Translations under genes and position numbers: made by a program
Part shown: positions 50,098 through 58,847 of the stretch, one piece after another
Position numbering within the stretch: position 1 is the first letter of the stretch
How the letters are laid out: the number at the start of each line of letters is the position of its first letter
The notes under the pieces: generated by a model
Told to the model about the DNA's origin: nothing
What the model saw: the letters and a program-made list of their open reading frames with translations, nothing else
The model's database searches: none
Source: Actinomadura macra NBRC 14102
Lineage (GTDB): Bacteria; Actinomycetota; Actinomycetes; Streptosporangiales; Streptosporangiaceae
Direction of reading: 5' to 3'
Assembly (NCBI RefSeq): GCF_001552215.1
Contig: NZ_BCQT01000015.1
Span: 1 to 64,000 of the forward strand
DNA: 64,000 nt

Positions 50098-52200
50098 TCA
50101 GTCTCCGTCTTCGAGGTTGATCACAAGGTTGCCCAGCGGGTCGACGGTGGCCCCCATGCCCGCGGGGACGGGCACGGTGGTGGTCGGTGCCTCCACCACG
50201 GCCGGGCCGGTGATCGTATGGCCGGCCCGCAGCGCGCCGTAGTCGTAGATCGCGGTGTCGGCCCAGCCCTGCCGGACGCTGAGACACACCCGGCGCCGTC
50301 CCTTCACCGGAGGCGGCCCGGCGGCGACGGGGATGGTGGGGATCGTCGGCGTACGTCCGAGATGCCCGGTGGCGTAGACGCGGAACGTGATCAGCTGCAC
50401 GCCCGCCGCGGCGAATCCGGTGCCCTCGCCGAACAGCTTTTCGTACCGCCGTTCGAAGTCGGTGACCACGGCGGCGACGTCCTCGTCGCCGAGCGTGCCG
50501 GGCGGCACCGGCGTGGTCACCTCGGCTAGTTGCAGCAGGTAGCGCGCGTCCACCTCGCGGCTCAAGGTGATGTCGGAGAACGCCAGGTCCTGATCCTTCA
50601 TCCGCTCGGTCACCTCGGCTTCGAGCTCGGCGAACACCGCGTTCAGCTCCGCGGCCGGCACCGGCACGTTGCACGGGCGGCTGCGCTCGGCCGAGATGAC
50701 GACGTCGGCCGCGCACAGCCCGAAGGCCGAGAACGTGGCCGCGGTCGGCCCGAGCGGCACCAGGATCTGCCGCGCGCCCAGCTCCGCGGCGTAGTTGGCG
50801 CAGTGCACCGGGCCAGCGCCGCCATAGGAGTAGAGGACGAAGTCCCGGGGGTCGTGGCCGTTGTTCAGCACGACCTGCCGGAGCACATCGGCGGTCTGGC
50901 TGTTGGCGATCTCGAAGATCGCGGCGGCGGAGTCCTCGACCGACAGCCCCAGCGGCTCGGCGACGCCGGTGCGGATGGCCTCCCGGGCGAGGCCGATGTC
51001 GAGGCGCTTGCGCCCGCCCAGGAAGTAGCCGGGATCGATGATCCCCAGCACGACGTCCGCGTCGGTGATCGTCGGCTCGGTGCCGCCCTGCGCGTAGCAG
51101 GCCGGGCCCGGGCGGGCCCCGGCGCTGCGCGGCCCGACCTTGAGGTTTCCGCCCGCGTCCACCCAGGCGACCGCGCCGCCGCCGCTGCCGATCGTGGTGA
51201 TCTCCACCATCGGCACGCTCACCTCGTGCTGGTTGATCACCGCGGTGGTCGTCGTCACCGGCGCGCCGTCCACCACCATGCCGACCAGGAAGGTGGTACC
51301 GCCCATGTCGGTGCTGACGATGTCGCGGTGCCCGAGTTGCCCGCCGAGCGTGACGCAGCCGACGATGCCGCCGGTGAGCACCGAGCCGACGGTGGTGATC
51401 GCGTGCGCGGCGGCGTCCTGGGCTCCGATCGTGCCTCCCGAGCCCTGCATGATCAGCAGTTGCCCGAGGAAGCCGAGCTCGCGCAGTCGTGCGTGCAGCG
51501 GGTCCAGGTAGGCGCGGACCACGGGGCCGACCTGGGTGCTCATGATCGTGGTCGTGCTGCGCGGGTACTCGCGGATACGCGGGTTGAGGTCGCTGGAGAG
51601 CCCGACGTACAGGCCGGGGGCCTCCTCCTCCAGGATTCGCCGGGCCGCGCGCTCATGGGCCGGGTTGGCGAACGACCAGAGGAACGACACGGCGATCGCC
51701 TCGACGCCGAGCGCGACGAGTTCGCGGACGGCCCGCCGTACCTGATCCTCGTCCAGTGCGACGACCACCGCGCCGTCGCGGTCGACGCGCTCATCGATCT
51801 CGCGGACGAGCCGGCGGGGGACCAGCGGCTCGGGCTTGTGCGTGTGCAGGACGTCCTGGATCGCCTCCGGTCCGAGCCCAGCGTGCCGCCCGGCGACGTT
51901 CATCACCACGATCGAGTCGCGGTGCCCCCGCGTGGTCAGGAACCCGACCGGAGGCACGTTGCCGGTGACCAGGGCGTTCAGGCCGGCGGTCGTGCCGTGG
52001 CAGATGTAGTCCGCCTCGGCCAGCAGGTCCGACACGTCCAGCCGCATGCGCTCGGCGAGGTCGGAGAGCACGGTGAGCACCCCGGCGCCGTAGTCGGGGG
52101 GCGTGGAGAGCGTCTTGGTCGCCGCGATCGTGCCCTCCTCGGCGATCACGCAGGCGTCGGTGAAGGTGCCACCGATGTCGACTCCGATCACGTAGGTCAT
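50098..52200 (-). CDS. hyuA: Hydantoinase A/acetone carboxylase beta-like ATPase subunit
   Basis: 700 residues. ASKHA-fold nucleotide-binding signature VIGVDIGGTFTDACVI at the N-terminus, phosphate-binding and adenosine motifs (STDMGGTTFLVGMV and SYGGAGPVHCANYAAELG) and the C-terminal VEAPTTTVPVPAGMGATVD are all present. The protein activates its substrate by ATP-dependent phosphorylation, in hydantoinase, oxoprolinase or ketone carboxylase systems. ATG 52200 has GGAGGGAG upstream. First gene of the leftward arm; an operator (52242-52259) lies 42 bases upstream. Confidence 0.9.
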   Translation of the reverse strand: MTYVIGVDIGGTFTDACVIAEEGTIAATKTLSTPPDYGAGVLTVLSDLAERMRLDVSDLLAEADYICHGTTAGLNALVTGNVPPVGFLTTRGHRDSIVVMNVAGRHAGLGPEAIQDVLHTHKPEPLVPRRLVREIDERVDRDGAVVVALDEDQVRRAVRELVALGVEAIAVSFLWSFANPAHERAARRILEEEAPGLYVGLSSDLNPRIREYPRSTTTIMSTQVGPVVRAYLDPLHARLRELGFLGQLLIMQGSGGTIGAQDAAAHAITTVGSVLTGGIVGCVTLGGQLGHRDIVSTDMGGTTFLVGMVVDGAPVTTTTAVINQHEVSVPMVEITTIGSGGGAVAWVDAGGNLKVGPRSAGARPGPACYAQGGTEPTITDADVVLGIIDPGYFLGGRKRLDIGLAREAIRTGVAEPLGLSVEDSAAAIFEIANSQTADVLRQVVLNNGHDPRDFVLYSYGGAGPVHCANYAAELGARQILVPLGPTAATFSAFGLCAADVVISAERSRPCNVPVPAAELNAVFAELEAEVTERMKDQDLAFSDITLSREVDARYLLQLAEVTTPVPPGTLGDEDVAAVVTDFERRYEKLFGEGTGFAAAGVQLITFRVYATGHLGRTPTIPTIPVAAGPPPVKGRRRVCLSVRQGWADTAIYDYGALRAGHTITGPAVVEAPTTTVPVPAGMGATVDPLGNLVINLEDGD

Positions 52201-52241
52201 GCGCGGCTCCCTCCGCCGGCCCTCAGCGAGATCAAGCACTT

Positions 52242-52259
52242 CCGAACTGGGGTGTTCGG
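52242..52259. promoter_or_regulatory. Operator 1: CCGAAC-N6-GTTCGG
   Basis: CCGAAC (52242-52247), TGGGGT, GTTCGG (52254-52259): perfect 6-bp arms, 42 bases upstream of hyuA. The same CGAAC-N6-GTTCG layout occurs in operator 2 before the dioxygenase gene. Confidence 0.65.
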
Positions 52260-52282
52260 CTATGAAAGGTGAAGGTAGACCG

Positions 52283-52300
52283 GCATGTCATTGCATGTCA
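52283..52300. repeat. GCATGTCA direct repeat, 10-bp period
   Basis: GCATGTCA at 52283-52290 and 52293-52300 in the middle of the divergent promoter region. One-helical-turn spacing suggests a second activator or repressor site. Confidence 0.4.
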
Positions 52301-52374
52301 ACAGGTACTTAGTCGGTGTTTAGGGTGAAGCTCAGTGGTGTTGACGATGCGAATTGTGCGATCTACAGTCAAAT

Positions 52375-52392
52375 ACGAACAGTAGTGTTCGA
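52375..52392. promoter_or_regulatory. Operator 2: ACGAAC-N6-GTTCGA
   Basis: CGAAC (52376-52380), AGTAGT, GTTCG (52387-52391), extending to 7 of 8 matches as ATACGAAC/GTTCGAAT; it lies 15 bases before the dioxygenase ATG. Being a second copy of operator 1 in the same divergent region, it is a good candidate site for the IclR protein at 56448. Confidence 0.65.
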
Positions 52393-52406
52393 ATCTAGGT
52401 GGACTC

Positions 52407-53591
52407 ATGCCCTACTTCACGTCCGTCGGGGACGTCCCGCGTAAGCGCCATACCCGCTTCCGGCAACCGGACGGCTCTCTCTACCGCGAGGAGCTCATCG
52501 GCGAGGAGGGGTTCGTCGCCGACTCCTCGCTCCTCTACCACCGCGGCATCCCGAGCGAGGTGGTGGCGGTCGCCCCCGGCGAGGCCGTGCCGGAAGCGGC
52601 CCCGGGCGGGCTGCGGCCCAACCATCCGATGCGGGCACGGCACCTGCGGCCACACGAGTTGGCCTCCGGCGGGGACCTCGTCACCAGCCGCCACATCCTG
52701 CTGGGCAACGATGACGTGCTCATCGGCTACGCCGCCGCCGACGCGCCGTCCCCGCTGTACCGGAACGCCGTCGGCGACGAACTCGTCTACATCGAGTCCG
52801 GCGCGGCCCGCTTCGAGAGCGTCTTCGGCTGGCTGGAGGCCGACGCCGGTGACTATGTGATCGTGCCGGCCTCCACCACGCATCGCTGGATCCCGCTGGG
52901 GGAAGGGCCGGTACGGGCGCTCGTGATCGAGGCGGCCGGGCACGTGCGCCCGCCTCGCCGCTACCTGTCGGCGCACGGACAGTTCCTGGAGAACTCCCCG
53001 TACTGCGAACTGGACCTGCGCCTTCCGCGGGGACCGCTGCTGGACGAGGGCGAGAACGTCGACGTGCTCATGAAGACGCGCGCCGGGTTCGCCCGCTACA
53101 CGATGGCCACGCATCCGTTCGACGTCGCCGGCTGGTTCGGGTGCCTGTACCCCTACGCGTTCAACGTCCACGACTTCGAGCCGGTGACCGGCAGCCTGCA
53201 CCGGCCGCCGCCGGTCCACCAGACCTTCGAGGGGCCGAACTTCGTCGTCTGCTCGTTCGTGCCGCGCCTGTTCGACTACCACCCCGAGGCCGTGCCGGTG
53301 CCCCCGTGGCATGCCAACGTCGACAGCGACGAGGTGCTGTTCTACGCGCAGGGAGACTTCATGAGCCGCGCCGGCAGCGGCATCGGGCAGGGCTCGCTCT
53401 CGCTCCATCCGGCCGGGTTCGTGCACGGCCCGCATCCCGGCAGCGTCGAGGCCGCGCTGGGCGCGCTGCGGACGGAGGAGGTCGCGGTGATGATCGACAC
53501 CTTCCGGCCGCTGAACCTCGGCGCCGCCGCGACGCCGTGCGAGGACGACTCCTACACGCTGAGCTGGCACCGGGCGGCGACCGGTGCGTGA
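52407..53591 (+). CDS. hmgA: Homogentisate 1,2-dioxygenase family protein
   Basis: 394 residues, cupin-fold non-heme iron ring-cleavage dioxygenase. N-terminus (PYFTSVGDVPRKRHTRFRQPDGSLYREELIGEEGF) and SPLYRNAVGDELVYIESG match the actinobacterial homogentisate dioxygenase type. Iron ligands are H302 (PPWHANVDSDEV), D308/E309 and H340 (HPAGFVHGPH). It would convert homogentisate or a related gentisate-like diol to the maleylacetoacetate type product. No maleylacetoacetate isomerase or fumarylacetoacetase is nearby, and the next gene is a hydroxylase, so the real substrate may be a substituted homogentisate. Confidence 0.88.
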   Translation: MPYFTSVGDVPRKRHTRFRQPDGSLYREELIGEEGFVADSSLLYHRGIPSEVVAVAPGEAVPEAAPGGLRPNHPMRARHLRPHELASGGDLVTSRHILLGNDDVLIGYAAADAPSPLYRNAVGDELVYIESGAARFESVFGWLEADAGDYVIVPASTTHRWIPLGEGPVRALVIEAAGHVRPPRRYLSAHGQFLENSPYCELDLRLPRGPLLDEGENVDVLMKTRAGFARYTMATHPFDVAGWFGCLYPYAFNVHDFEPVTGSLHRPPPVHQTFEGPNFVVCSFVPRLFDYHPEAVPVPPWHANVDSDEVLFYAQGDFMSRAGSGIGQGSLSLHPAGFVHGPHPGSVEAALGALRTEEVAVMIDTFRPLNLGAAATPCEDDSYTLSWHRAATGA

Positions 53592-55230
53592 CCGCCCCCT
53601 GCCTGCGTCGGCCCCGGCTCCGGCGGTGCCCGTGCTCATCGTCGGCGGCGGGCCCACCGGCCTGTGCCTGGCGATCGACCTCGGACGCAGGGGCGTCGAG
53701 TGCCTGCTCGTGGAGGAGCGGGAAGAGGTCTCGCTGGCCGGCCGCAAGGCCAACGGGTGCAGCGTGCGCAGCTTCGAGCACTTCCGGCGCTGGGGCATCG
53801 CCGACCGGCTCCGGCGGGTCGCCCCACTGCCCGCCGACTATTCCGACGACGTGGTGTTCCTGACCCGCATGACCGGCCATCTGCTCGCCGAGTTCCGTGG
53901 CGCCAAGCACGGGATCGGCCGGTCGGACCTGTTCGCCGAGAACTTCCAGCGGATCCCGCAGGCGGTCGTCGAGCGCGAGCTCCGCGCGGTGCTCACCGAG
54001 CTGCCGACGGTGCGCACCTGGTACGGCTGGAGCTTCGAGGATCTCCAGCAGGACGAGGACGGCGTCCGGGCCCTCATCCGCGACACGGCCGGCCGTGAGA
54101 GCCGCTGGATCTCGTGCTCCTACCTCGTCGGCTGCGAGGGCAGCAAGGGCGGGGTCCGGGACGCGGCGGGCATCGGCCTGACCGACGAGCGCGTCCTGTC
54201 GGCGAACGCGAACATCACCTTCCGCAGCCCCGAGCTGGCCGACCTGCACGACAAGGGCCGGGCCGCCCACTACTGGATCGTCAACCCCGACGTCACCGGC
54301 CTGCTCAGCCCCCGCGACCTGACCGGTACGTGGACGTTTATGGCAACCTACCTGCCGGGCGACGGCCACGCCGACGCCCGGGCGCTGATCCGGCACGCCG
54401 TCGGACGGGACTTCGCGTTCGAGGTCGGGGCATGGGGGCCGTGGTGGGCCAACACCCATCTCGCGGAGCGGCACCGGCGCGGGCGGGTGTTCCTCGCCGG
54501 CGACACGGTGCACGTCCATCCACCCTCGGGCGGGCACGGAATGAACCAGGGCGTCCAGGACGCCGCCGATCTCGGCTGGAAACTCGCGGGCGTGCTGCAC
54601 GGCTGGGCCGGTCCCGCGCTGCTGGACAGCTACGAGGCCGAGCGCCGCCCGGTCAACCAGGCGGTCATCGCCTCGGCCGTCAACAACTGGACCACCTGCG
54701 GCCCGGCGTTCGTCCGGCCCGGCATCGAGGAGGACCCCGCGGTCCGCCACGGGCTGCGCGAGGAGATCCTGCGCGAGAAGCGCAAGCAGTTCGACGCGCT
54801 CGGGCTGATCCTCGGTTACCGCTACGAGAACTCGCCGGTCATCGCCTACGACGGGCCCCCGGCCCCGCCGCTGGAGATCACCCGGTACGTCCCCACCTCC
54901 CGACCGGGACACCGCGCTCCGCACGCATGGCTGGCCGACGGATCGTCGCTGTTCGACCACTTCGGCCCCGGCTTCACCCTGCTGCGCACCGGCGGGCCCG
55001 GCGGGGCTCCAGGGACCGGGACGATGCTGCGATCGGCCCGCGAGCGCGGCATTCCCCTGCGCCTGCTGGACCTTGAACACGAGGCACCGGTGCACGCCGC
55101 GTACGGGGCCGGGTTCGCGCTCGTCCGGCCTGACCAGCACATCGCCTGGCGCGGTACCGCACCGCCGGGCGATCCGGGCGTCCTGCTCGACGTCGTACGG
55201 GGCGCCGCCCCGGTGGAGGTGCTCGCATGA
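53584..55230 (+). CDS. FAD-dependent aromatic hydroxylase (MhpA/PheA-type monooxygenase)
   Basis: 548 residues, class A flavoprotein monooxygenase. FAD-binding GxGxxG (LIVGGGPTGLCLAIDLGRRG, about 17-36), second FAD site GRVFLAGDTVHVHPPSGGHGMNQGVQDAADLGWKL (GD motif, about 302-330), and an intermediate DG-like region (YLVGCEGSKGGVRDAAGI). The C-terminal thioredoxin-like domain (about 440-548) is typical of phenol and 3-(3-hydroxyphenyl)propionate hydroxylases. Overlaps the dioxygenase gene by 8 bases; with it, would add a hydroxyl to make the diol that is then cleaved. Start GTG 53584. Confidence 0.9.
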   Translation: MRDRPLPASAPAPAVPVLIVGGGPTGLCLAIDLGRRGVECLLVEEREEVSLAGRKANGCSVRSFEHFRRWGIADRLRRVAPLPADYSDDVVFLTRMTGHLLAEFRGAKHGIGRSDLFAENFQRIPQAVVERELRAVLTELPTVRTWYGWSFEDLQQDEDGVRALIRDTAGRESRWISCSYLVGCEGSKGGVRDAAGIGLTDERVLSANANITFRSPELADLHDKGRAAHYWIVNPDVTGLLSPRDLTGTWTFMATYLPGDGHADARALIRHAVGRDFAFEVGAWGPWWANTHLAERHRRGRVFLAGDTVHVHPPSGGHGMNQGVQDAADLGWKLAGVLHGWAGPALLDSYEAERRPVNQAVIASAVNNWTTCGPAFVRPGIEEDPAVRHGLREEILREKRKQFDALGLILGYRYENSPVIAYDGPPAPPLEITRYVPTSRPGHRAPHAWLADGSSLFDHFGPGFTLLRTGGPGGAPGTGTMLRSARERGIPLRLLDLEHEAPVHAAYGAGFALVRPDQHIAWRGTAPPGDPGVLLDVVRGAAPVEVLA

Positions 55231-56441
55231 ACGGTGTGGAGCTCCTCGCGATCCCGATGCAGACGCCCGCCGCGGCCGACCAGATCTACTCGGGCGTGGC
55301 GCGGCAGGCCGGAGTGCTCTGGGCCACCCGGCACCGCGCCGCGCCAGGACGCCTGGCCGACACCGTCGTGGTCGTCGTGCACCCTTCGTCGAACTTCCTC
55401 GGGCACTACGCCCTGCCCTGGCTCGCCGCCGAGGGCGCCGACGCGGTCGGCATGACCACCCGCTACATCGGCAACGACTCCGCCCTCCTGCTGGAGAACT
55501 GCGTCCTCGACGTCGGGTCGGTCGTACGCCACCTGCGGAACGAGGGTTACCGGCAGGTCGTCCTCATGGGCAACTCCGGCGGCGGCGGGCTGGTCGCCCT
55601 CTACCAGGAGCAGGCCGAGAATCCCACGATCACCGGGCCACCCGGAGGCGGCCCGCCCGACCTCACCGCGGCCGACCTGCCGCCCGCCGACGCCCTGGTC
55701 CTCGCCATGGCCCATCCCGGACGGGCGGGCCTGCTCACCGAGTGGCTCGACCCGGCCGTCGTGGACGAGCACGACCCGACCCGGCGTGATGATGACCTGG
55801 ACATGTTCCGCCCTCGTAACGGGCCGCCGTACGCACCCGGATTCCTCGCCGCCTACCGCGCGGCCCAGCAGGCGCGCAACGACCGCATCACCGCCTGGGC
55901 CAGCGACCGGCTCGACCGGCTGAGCGGACCGGCGGACCTGCCGTTCCTGGTGCACGGAACCTGCGCGGACCCGCGCTTCCTCGACCTGGACATCGACCCC
56001 TCCGACCGGGAGCCGGGCACGCTCTGGGGGGACGCGTACGCCGCCAACCTCCAGCCCACCGGGCTCGCGCACTTCACGACCCTGCGGTCGTGGCTGAGCC
56101 AGTGGAGCCGCACACGGTCCAACGGCCACGGCCCCCTGCGCCTGCGCGGCGTCGGTGTTCCCGTGCACGTCATCTACGGCACCGCCGACCAGGGATGTTT
56201 TCCCTCCCATGCGCGGGAGTTGTTCGACGCGGTCCCGCATGACCGCAGGACGCTCACTGCGATCCACGGTGGTCGCCACTACCTCAACGGCCGTCCCGAC
56301 CTCGCCCGGCGGCTGGCCGAGATCGTCCTGGACCGGTGCCGCGGCGCGGACACGCCCGCATCCACTGGCCCGGTGCGCGGCCAGGCGCCAGAATCGGAAC
56401 CGGCGACGCCCCCGGCCCGCCGGCCATCGAACGGAACGTGA
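55227..56441 (+). CDS. Alpha/beta hydrolase
   Basis: 404 residues. Nucleophile elbow GNSGGGG (VVLMGNSGGGGLVALYQ) at about 115-125, and a late His in IHGGRHYLNG. The middle cap (RRDDDLDMFRPRNGPPYAPGFLAAYRAAQQARNDRI) is long and helical. The Pro/Ser-rich C-terminal tail is disordered. It may be a meta-cleavage product or ester hydrolase acting after the ring-opening dioxygenase, though its low similarity to a typical MhpC type makes this tentative. The start overlaps the previous stop (ATGA). Confidence 0.85.
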   Translation: MNGVELLAIPMQTPAAADQIYSGVARQAGVLWATRHRAAPGRLADTVVVVVHPSSNFLGHYALPWLAAEGADAVGMTTRYIGNDSALLLENCVLDVGSVVRHLRNEGYRQVVLMGNSGGGGLVALYQEQAENPTITGPPGGGPPDLTAADLPPADALVLAMAHPGRAGLLTEWLDPAVVDEHDPTRRDDDLDMFRPRNGPPYAPGFLAAYRAAQQARNDRITAWASDRLDRLSGPADLPFLVHGTCADPRFLDLDIDPSDREPGTLWGDAYAANLQPTGLAHFTTLRSWLSQWSRTRSNGHGPLRLRGVGVPVHVIYGTADQGCFPSHARELFDAVPHDRRTLTAIHGGRHYLNGRPDLARRLAEIVLDRCRGADTPASTGPVRGQAPESEPATPPARRPSNGT

Positions 56442-56447
56442 GGAACA

Positions 56448-57164
56448 ATGGAGCGGTCGCGGGTTGTCGAGCAGGCGCTACAGGTGCTGGAGGTCATCGG
56501 CGAGCGAGGTCCCATGTCCCCGTCGGAGATCTCCCGGGTCACCGGGCAGAACCGCACGGTCGTCCACCGGATGCTCGCCACGCTGCACGCCCGTGGCTTC
56601 CTCCGCCAGGCTGGCGGTACCTATCATCTGGGCGCCCTGTTCCTGAAGTTCGCCGAGACGATCGAGCCGGCCCTGCGCGCCGCCGTCCGGGAGGTCATCG
56701 AAGGGCTCGCGAGGGACACCGAGGAGACGGTGGTCCTGTCGGTGCCCGATGACACGGACTCCGTCGCGATCGAGCAGGTCATCGGCCGCGCGCATCCGAT
56801 CCGGGTCGAGTACGAGCTCGGCTCCCGCCGTCCCCTGGCCTCCGGTGCCAGCGGCCGCGCCATCCTCGCCTTCGCGCCCGACGACGTGCTCGCCCGGGTG
56901 CTGGACGCGGCGGACCATCCCGGCCCCCTGCGCCGGCAGCTCGACGAAGTGCGCCAGCTTGGCTACGCCATCTCCCACGACGAGCTCAAACAAGGCGTCC
57001 ATGGCATCGCCGCACCGGTACTCGGCGACGACGGCCACGCGGGCGCCGCCGTGTCCGTGCTCACCCCGTCCGTACGGGCCGCGAACATCGCCGGACACAC
57101 CGAGGCACTCCTCAAAGCCGTCGAAGAGATCTCCCAGCACTGGCCTCCGCACCGGCGACCGTGA
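56448..57164 (+). CDS. IclR-family transcriptional regulator
   Basis: 238 residues. Winged HTH (about 3-62: RVVEQALQVLEVIGERGPMSPSEISRVTGQNRTVVHRMLATLHARGFL) and C-terminal IclR effector domain (SVAIEQVIGRAHPIRVEYELGSRRPLASGASGRAILAF ... GYAISHDELKQGVHGIAAPVLG). IclR proteins control aromatic catabolism from a divergent promoter and bind short palindromes; the CGAAC-N6-GTTCG pair at 52242 and 52376 is the likely target. Closest to the end of the rightward arm, seven bases after the hydrolase stop. Confidence 0.9.
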   Translation: MERSRVVEQALQVLEVIGERGPMSPSEISRVTGQNRTVVHRMLATLHARGFLRQAGGTYHLGALFLKFAETIEPALRAAVREVIEGLARDTEETVVLSVPDDTDSVAIEQVIGRAHPIRVEYELGSRRPLASGASGRAILAFAPDDVLARVLDAADHPGPLRRQLDEVRQLGYAISHDELKQGVHGIAAPVLGDDGHAGAAVSVLTPSVRAANIAGHTEALLKAVEEISQHWPPHRRP

Positions 57165-57198
57165 CCCCGCCGGTCCGGCAGCGCCGCACTGGCTGACC

Positions 57199-57243
57199 GG
57201 CTCCACCCGGGGCCACAGGGGTGTGGTGATCCCGGGTGGAGCC
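57199..57243. terminator. 13-bp perfect hairpin between convergent IclR and roadblock genes
   Basis: GGCTCCACCCGGG (57199-57211) and CCCGGGTGGAGCC (57231-57243) with 19-base loop, between the IclR stop (57164) and the roadblock operon end (57258). Acts on both directions. Confidence 0.75.
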
Positions 57244-57257
57244 TCCTAGACGGATGT

Positions 57258-57629
57258 TCAGATCTCCAAGGACTCCTCTATCTCCCTGAGCCGGTGCCGG
57301 GCCAGCGCCAGGTTGGCCCGCCCGCGGTCGAGGGCCATGTAGAGGAACAGTCCCTTGGCCTTGCGGCCGGTCACCGGCCTGATGATGTGGTACTGGGTGG
57401 CGAGGCTGATGAGGATGTCCTCGATGTCTTCCTTGATGCCGAGCTGCTCCATCGTGCGGAGCTTGGCCCGCACCACCTCGGTGTTCCCGGCGGCCGCGAC
57501 CTGAAGGTCGAGCGACTTGGAACTGCCGAGCTGGCCCAGGGTCATACCGCTGCTGTAGTCGACGACGGCGACGCCGATGGTCCCGTCGACCCCCATCATT
57601 TCCTTTAACGCCAGTTCGAGATTGGACAT
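57258..57629 (-). CDS. Roadblock/LC7 domain protein (third in operon)
   Basis: 123 residues, a roadblock/MglB-type fold: ALKEMMGVDGTIGVAVVDYSSGMTLGQLG strand-helix-strand, AAAGNTEVVRAKLRTMEQLGIKEDIEDILISLATQYHIIRPV and LFLYMALDRGRANLALARHRLREIEESLEI. Such proteins dimerise and commonly regulate small Ras-like GTPases. The pattern 'dRGRANLALAR' is repeated in the first operon member as dqeRGNLALAR. Ends the four-gene minus-strand operon, 27 bases after gene 2. Confidence 0.86.
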   Translation of the reverse strand: MSNLELALKEMMGVDGTIGVAVVDYSSGMTLGQLGSSKSLDLQVAAAGNTEVVRAKLRTMEQLGIKEDIEDILISLATQYHIIRPVTGRKAKGLFLYMALDRGRANLALARHRLREIEESLEI

Positions 57630-57656
57630 GATTCTTCCTTTCTGCCGTTCACCGGG

Positions 57657-58133
57657 TTACTCGCGGCCGCCGGACGGCGAGACCGCGGATCGCGTGGACG
57701 TGGCCGTCAGATGGTCGGCGATGGCGCGGGCGGCGGGTCGGCACTCCAGATGAAGCCGGCCGACGTTCACGCCGGGTCCCGCCAGGACGGTCAGTGACGC
57801 GTCCGGGCCGGAGGAGTAGGTCACCACGTAGCCGTCGACGCCACGGATCACCACCTCGTGGAAGGCGCCGCCGTGCGCCGTCTGCGCGATGCGGTGCGCG
57901 AGGGAGAGCCCCGAGGCCGTCACCGCCGCCATGCCGGACGGCTCGACGGACGGAGGCAGGTCGTGTGCGACGAGCAGGCCGTCCGCCGAGGCGACCAGGC
58001 TCCCCGTGAGCTGCGGAATGCGCGCCCGCAGCGCCCTGAGCTCGGTCATCACCTCCGACTCCGGGGCCGGGACTGTCTCCGAGGGTTCCCCCACTTTGGT
58101 CAGCCTTTCGATCAGTGTCCTCAGCGCGGTCAT
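57657..58133 (-). CDS. Roadblock/LC7 domain protein (second in operon)
   Basis: 158 residues. Residues 1-30 are a charged, helical N-terminal extension (MTALRTLIERLTKVG). The roadblock domain follows (about 32-130): LRALRARIPQLTGSLVASADGLLVAHDLPPSVEPSGMAAVTASGLSLAHRI ... EVVIRGVDGYVVTYSSGPDASLTVLAGPGVNVGRLHLECRPAA. This resembles the conservon B type. The ATG at 58133 overlaps the previous stop (ATGA). Confidence 0.87.
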   Translation of the reverse strand: MTALRTLIERLTKVGEPSETVPAPESEVMTELRALRARIPQLTGSLVASADGLLVAHDLPPSVEPSGMAAVTASGLSLAHRIAQTAHGGAFHEVVIRGVDGYVVTYSSGPDASLTVLAGPGVNVGRLHLECRPAARAIADHLTATSTRSAVSPSGGRE

Positions 58134-58846
58134 CCGAGCTCCGCCAACGCGGCGCGCAGCCGTGTGAGCAGCTCGTGGTCGACCGCCGCCCACTGGGTGG
58201 GCGGCTCGAACCCGCCCGGCGGAGCGGAGACCAGCTCTGCCCCGACCTCCTCCGCCTCTCGCACGGCGCAGGTGCCCTGGGCCGCCGCCCGGATCAGCGA
58301 GGCCGCGGCGAGCCCGCGGACCGCGAGCAGGCAGGCGAAGCCCGTCCGCCCGAGGCGATGCGCCAGGTCAACGGGGGTGCTCCGGCCATCGGCGTTGAGC
58401 AGGATCTCCGTCTGGAGCCCGGTGAGGATGACCCGCTGCCGCCGGACGCGCCGCACCGGCTCGACCGGCACCGCGTCCACGTTCGCGGACGGCCAGACGG
58501 CGTCGAGCAGATCGCGGCGCCGACGCTGCTCGCGGACGAGGGTCGCCGCGGTGGTCCTCGGGCACCGGCCCCGCGCGGCCGATCCCTCGGTGAACGCGGG
58601 TTCGGCCTCCGAACCGAGCAGGAAGTAGGCGGCGTCGAACATGGCGACCAGAGCCGGCAGTTCGGGATCGGCGCCCCGGGAGGACCTGAGCAGGTCCCCG
58701 GCGCCGGGCGCATCCCTGCTCTCGGCGTGCGTCACGGCCCCGTCCGCGATATGGAGCGCTCCTTCGTCGCCGATACGCAGAATACCGGTGACCCGCTCGC
58801 GTTCCAGGGTCTCGAGCGCTCGCGGAATCCGTTCTGCGTACGTCAT
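58130..58846 (-). CDS. PatA/DUF4388-like protein with C-terminal winged-helix region
   Basis: 238 residues. The N-terminus (IPRALETLERERVTGILRIGDEGALHIADGAVTHAESRDAPG) fits the DUF4388/PatA-type fold found in bacterial signalling proteins; the middle is an Arg-rich helix; the C-terminal ~90 residues (VILTGLQTEILLNADGRSTPVDLAHRLGRTGFACLLAVRGLAAASLI) look like the winged helix common in roadblock-linked regulators. Between two roadblock genes with 1-base spacing on one side and 4-base overlap on the other. Its role may be to link roadblock signalling to transcription; inferred only. Confidence 0.78.
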   Translation of the reverse strand: MTYAERIPRALETLERERVTGILRIGDEGALHIADGAVTHAESRDAPGAGDLLRSSRGADPELPALVAMFDAAYFLLGSEAEPAFTEGSAARGRCPRTTAATLVREQRRRRDLLDAVWPSANVDAVPVEPVRRVRRQRVILTGLQTEILLNADGRSTPVDLAHRLGRTGFACLLAVRGLAAASLIRAAAQGTCAVREAEEVGAELVSAPPGGFEPPTQWAAVDHELLTRLRAALAELG

Positions 58847-58847
58847 C

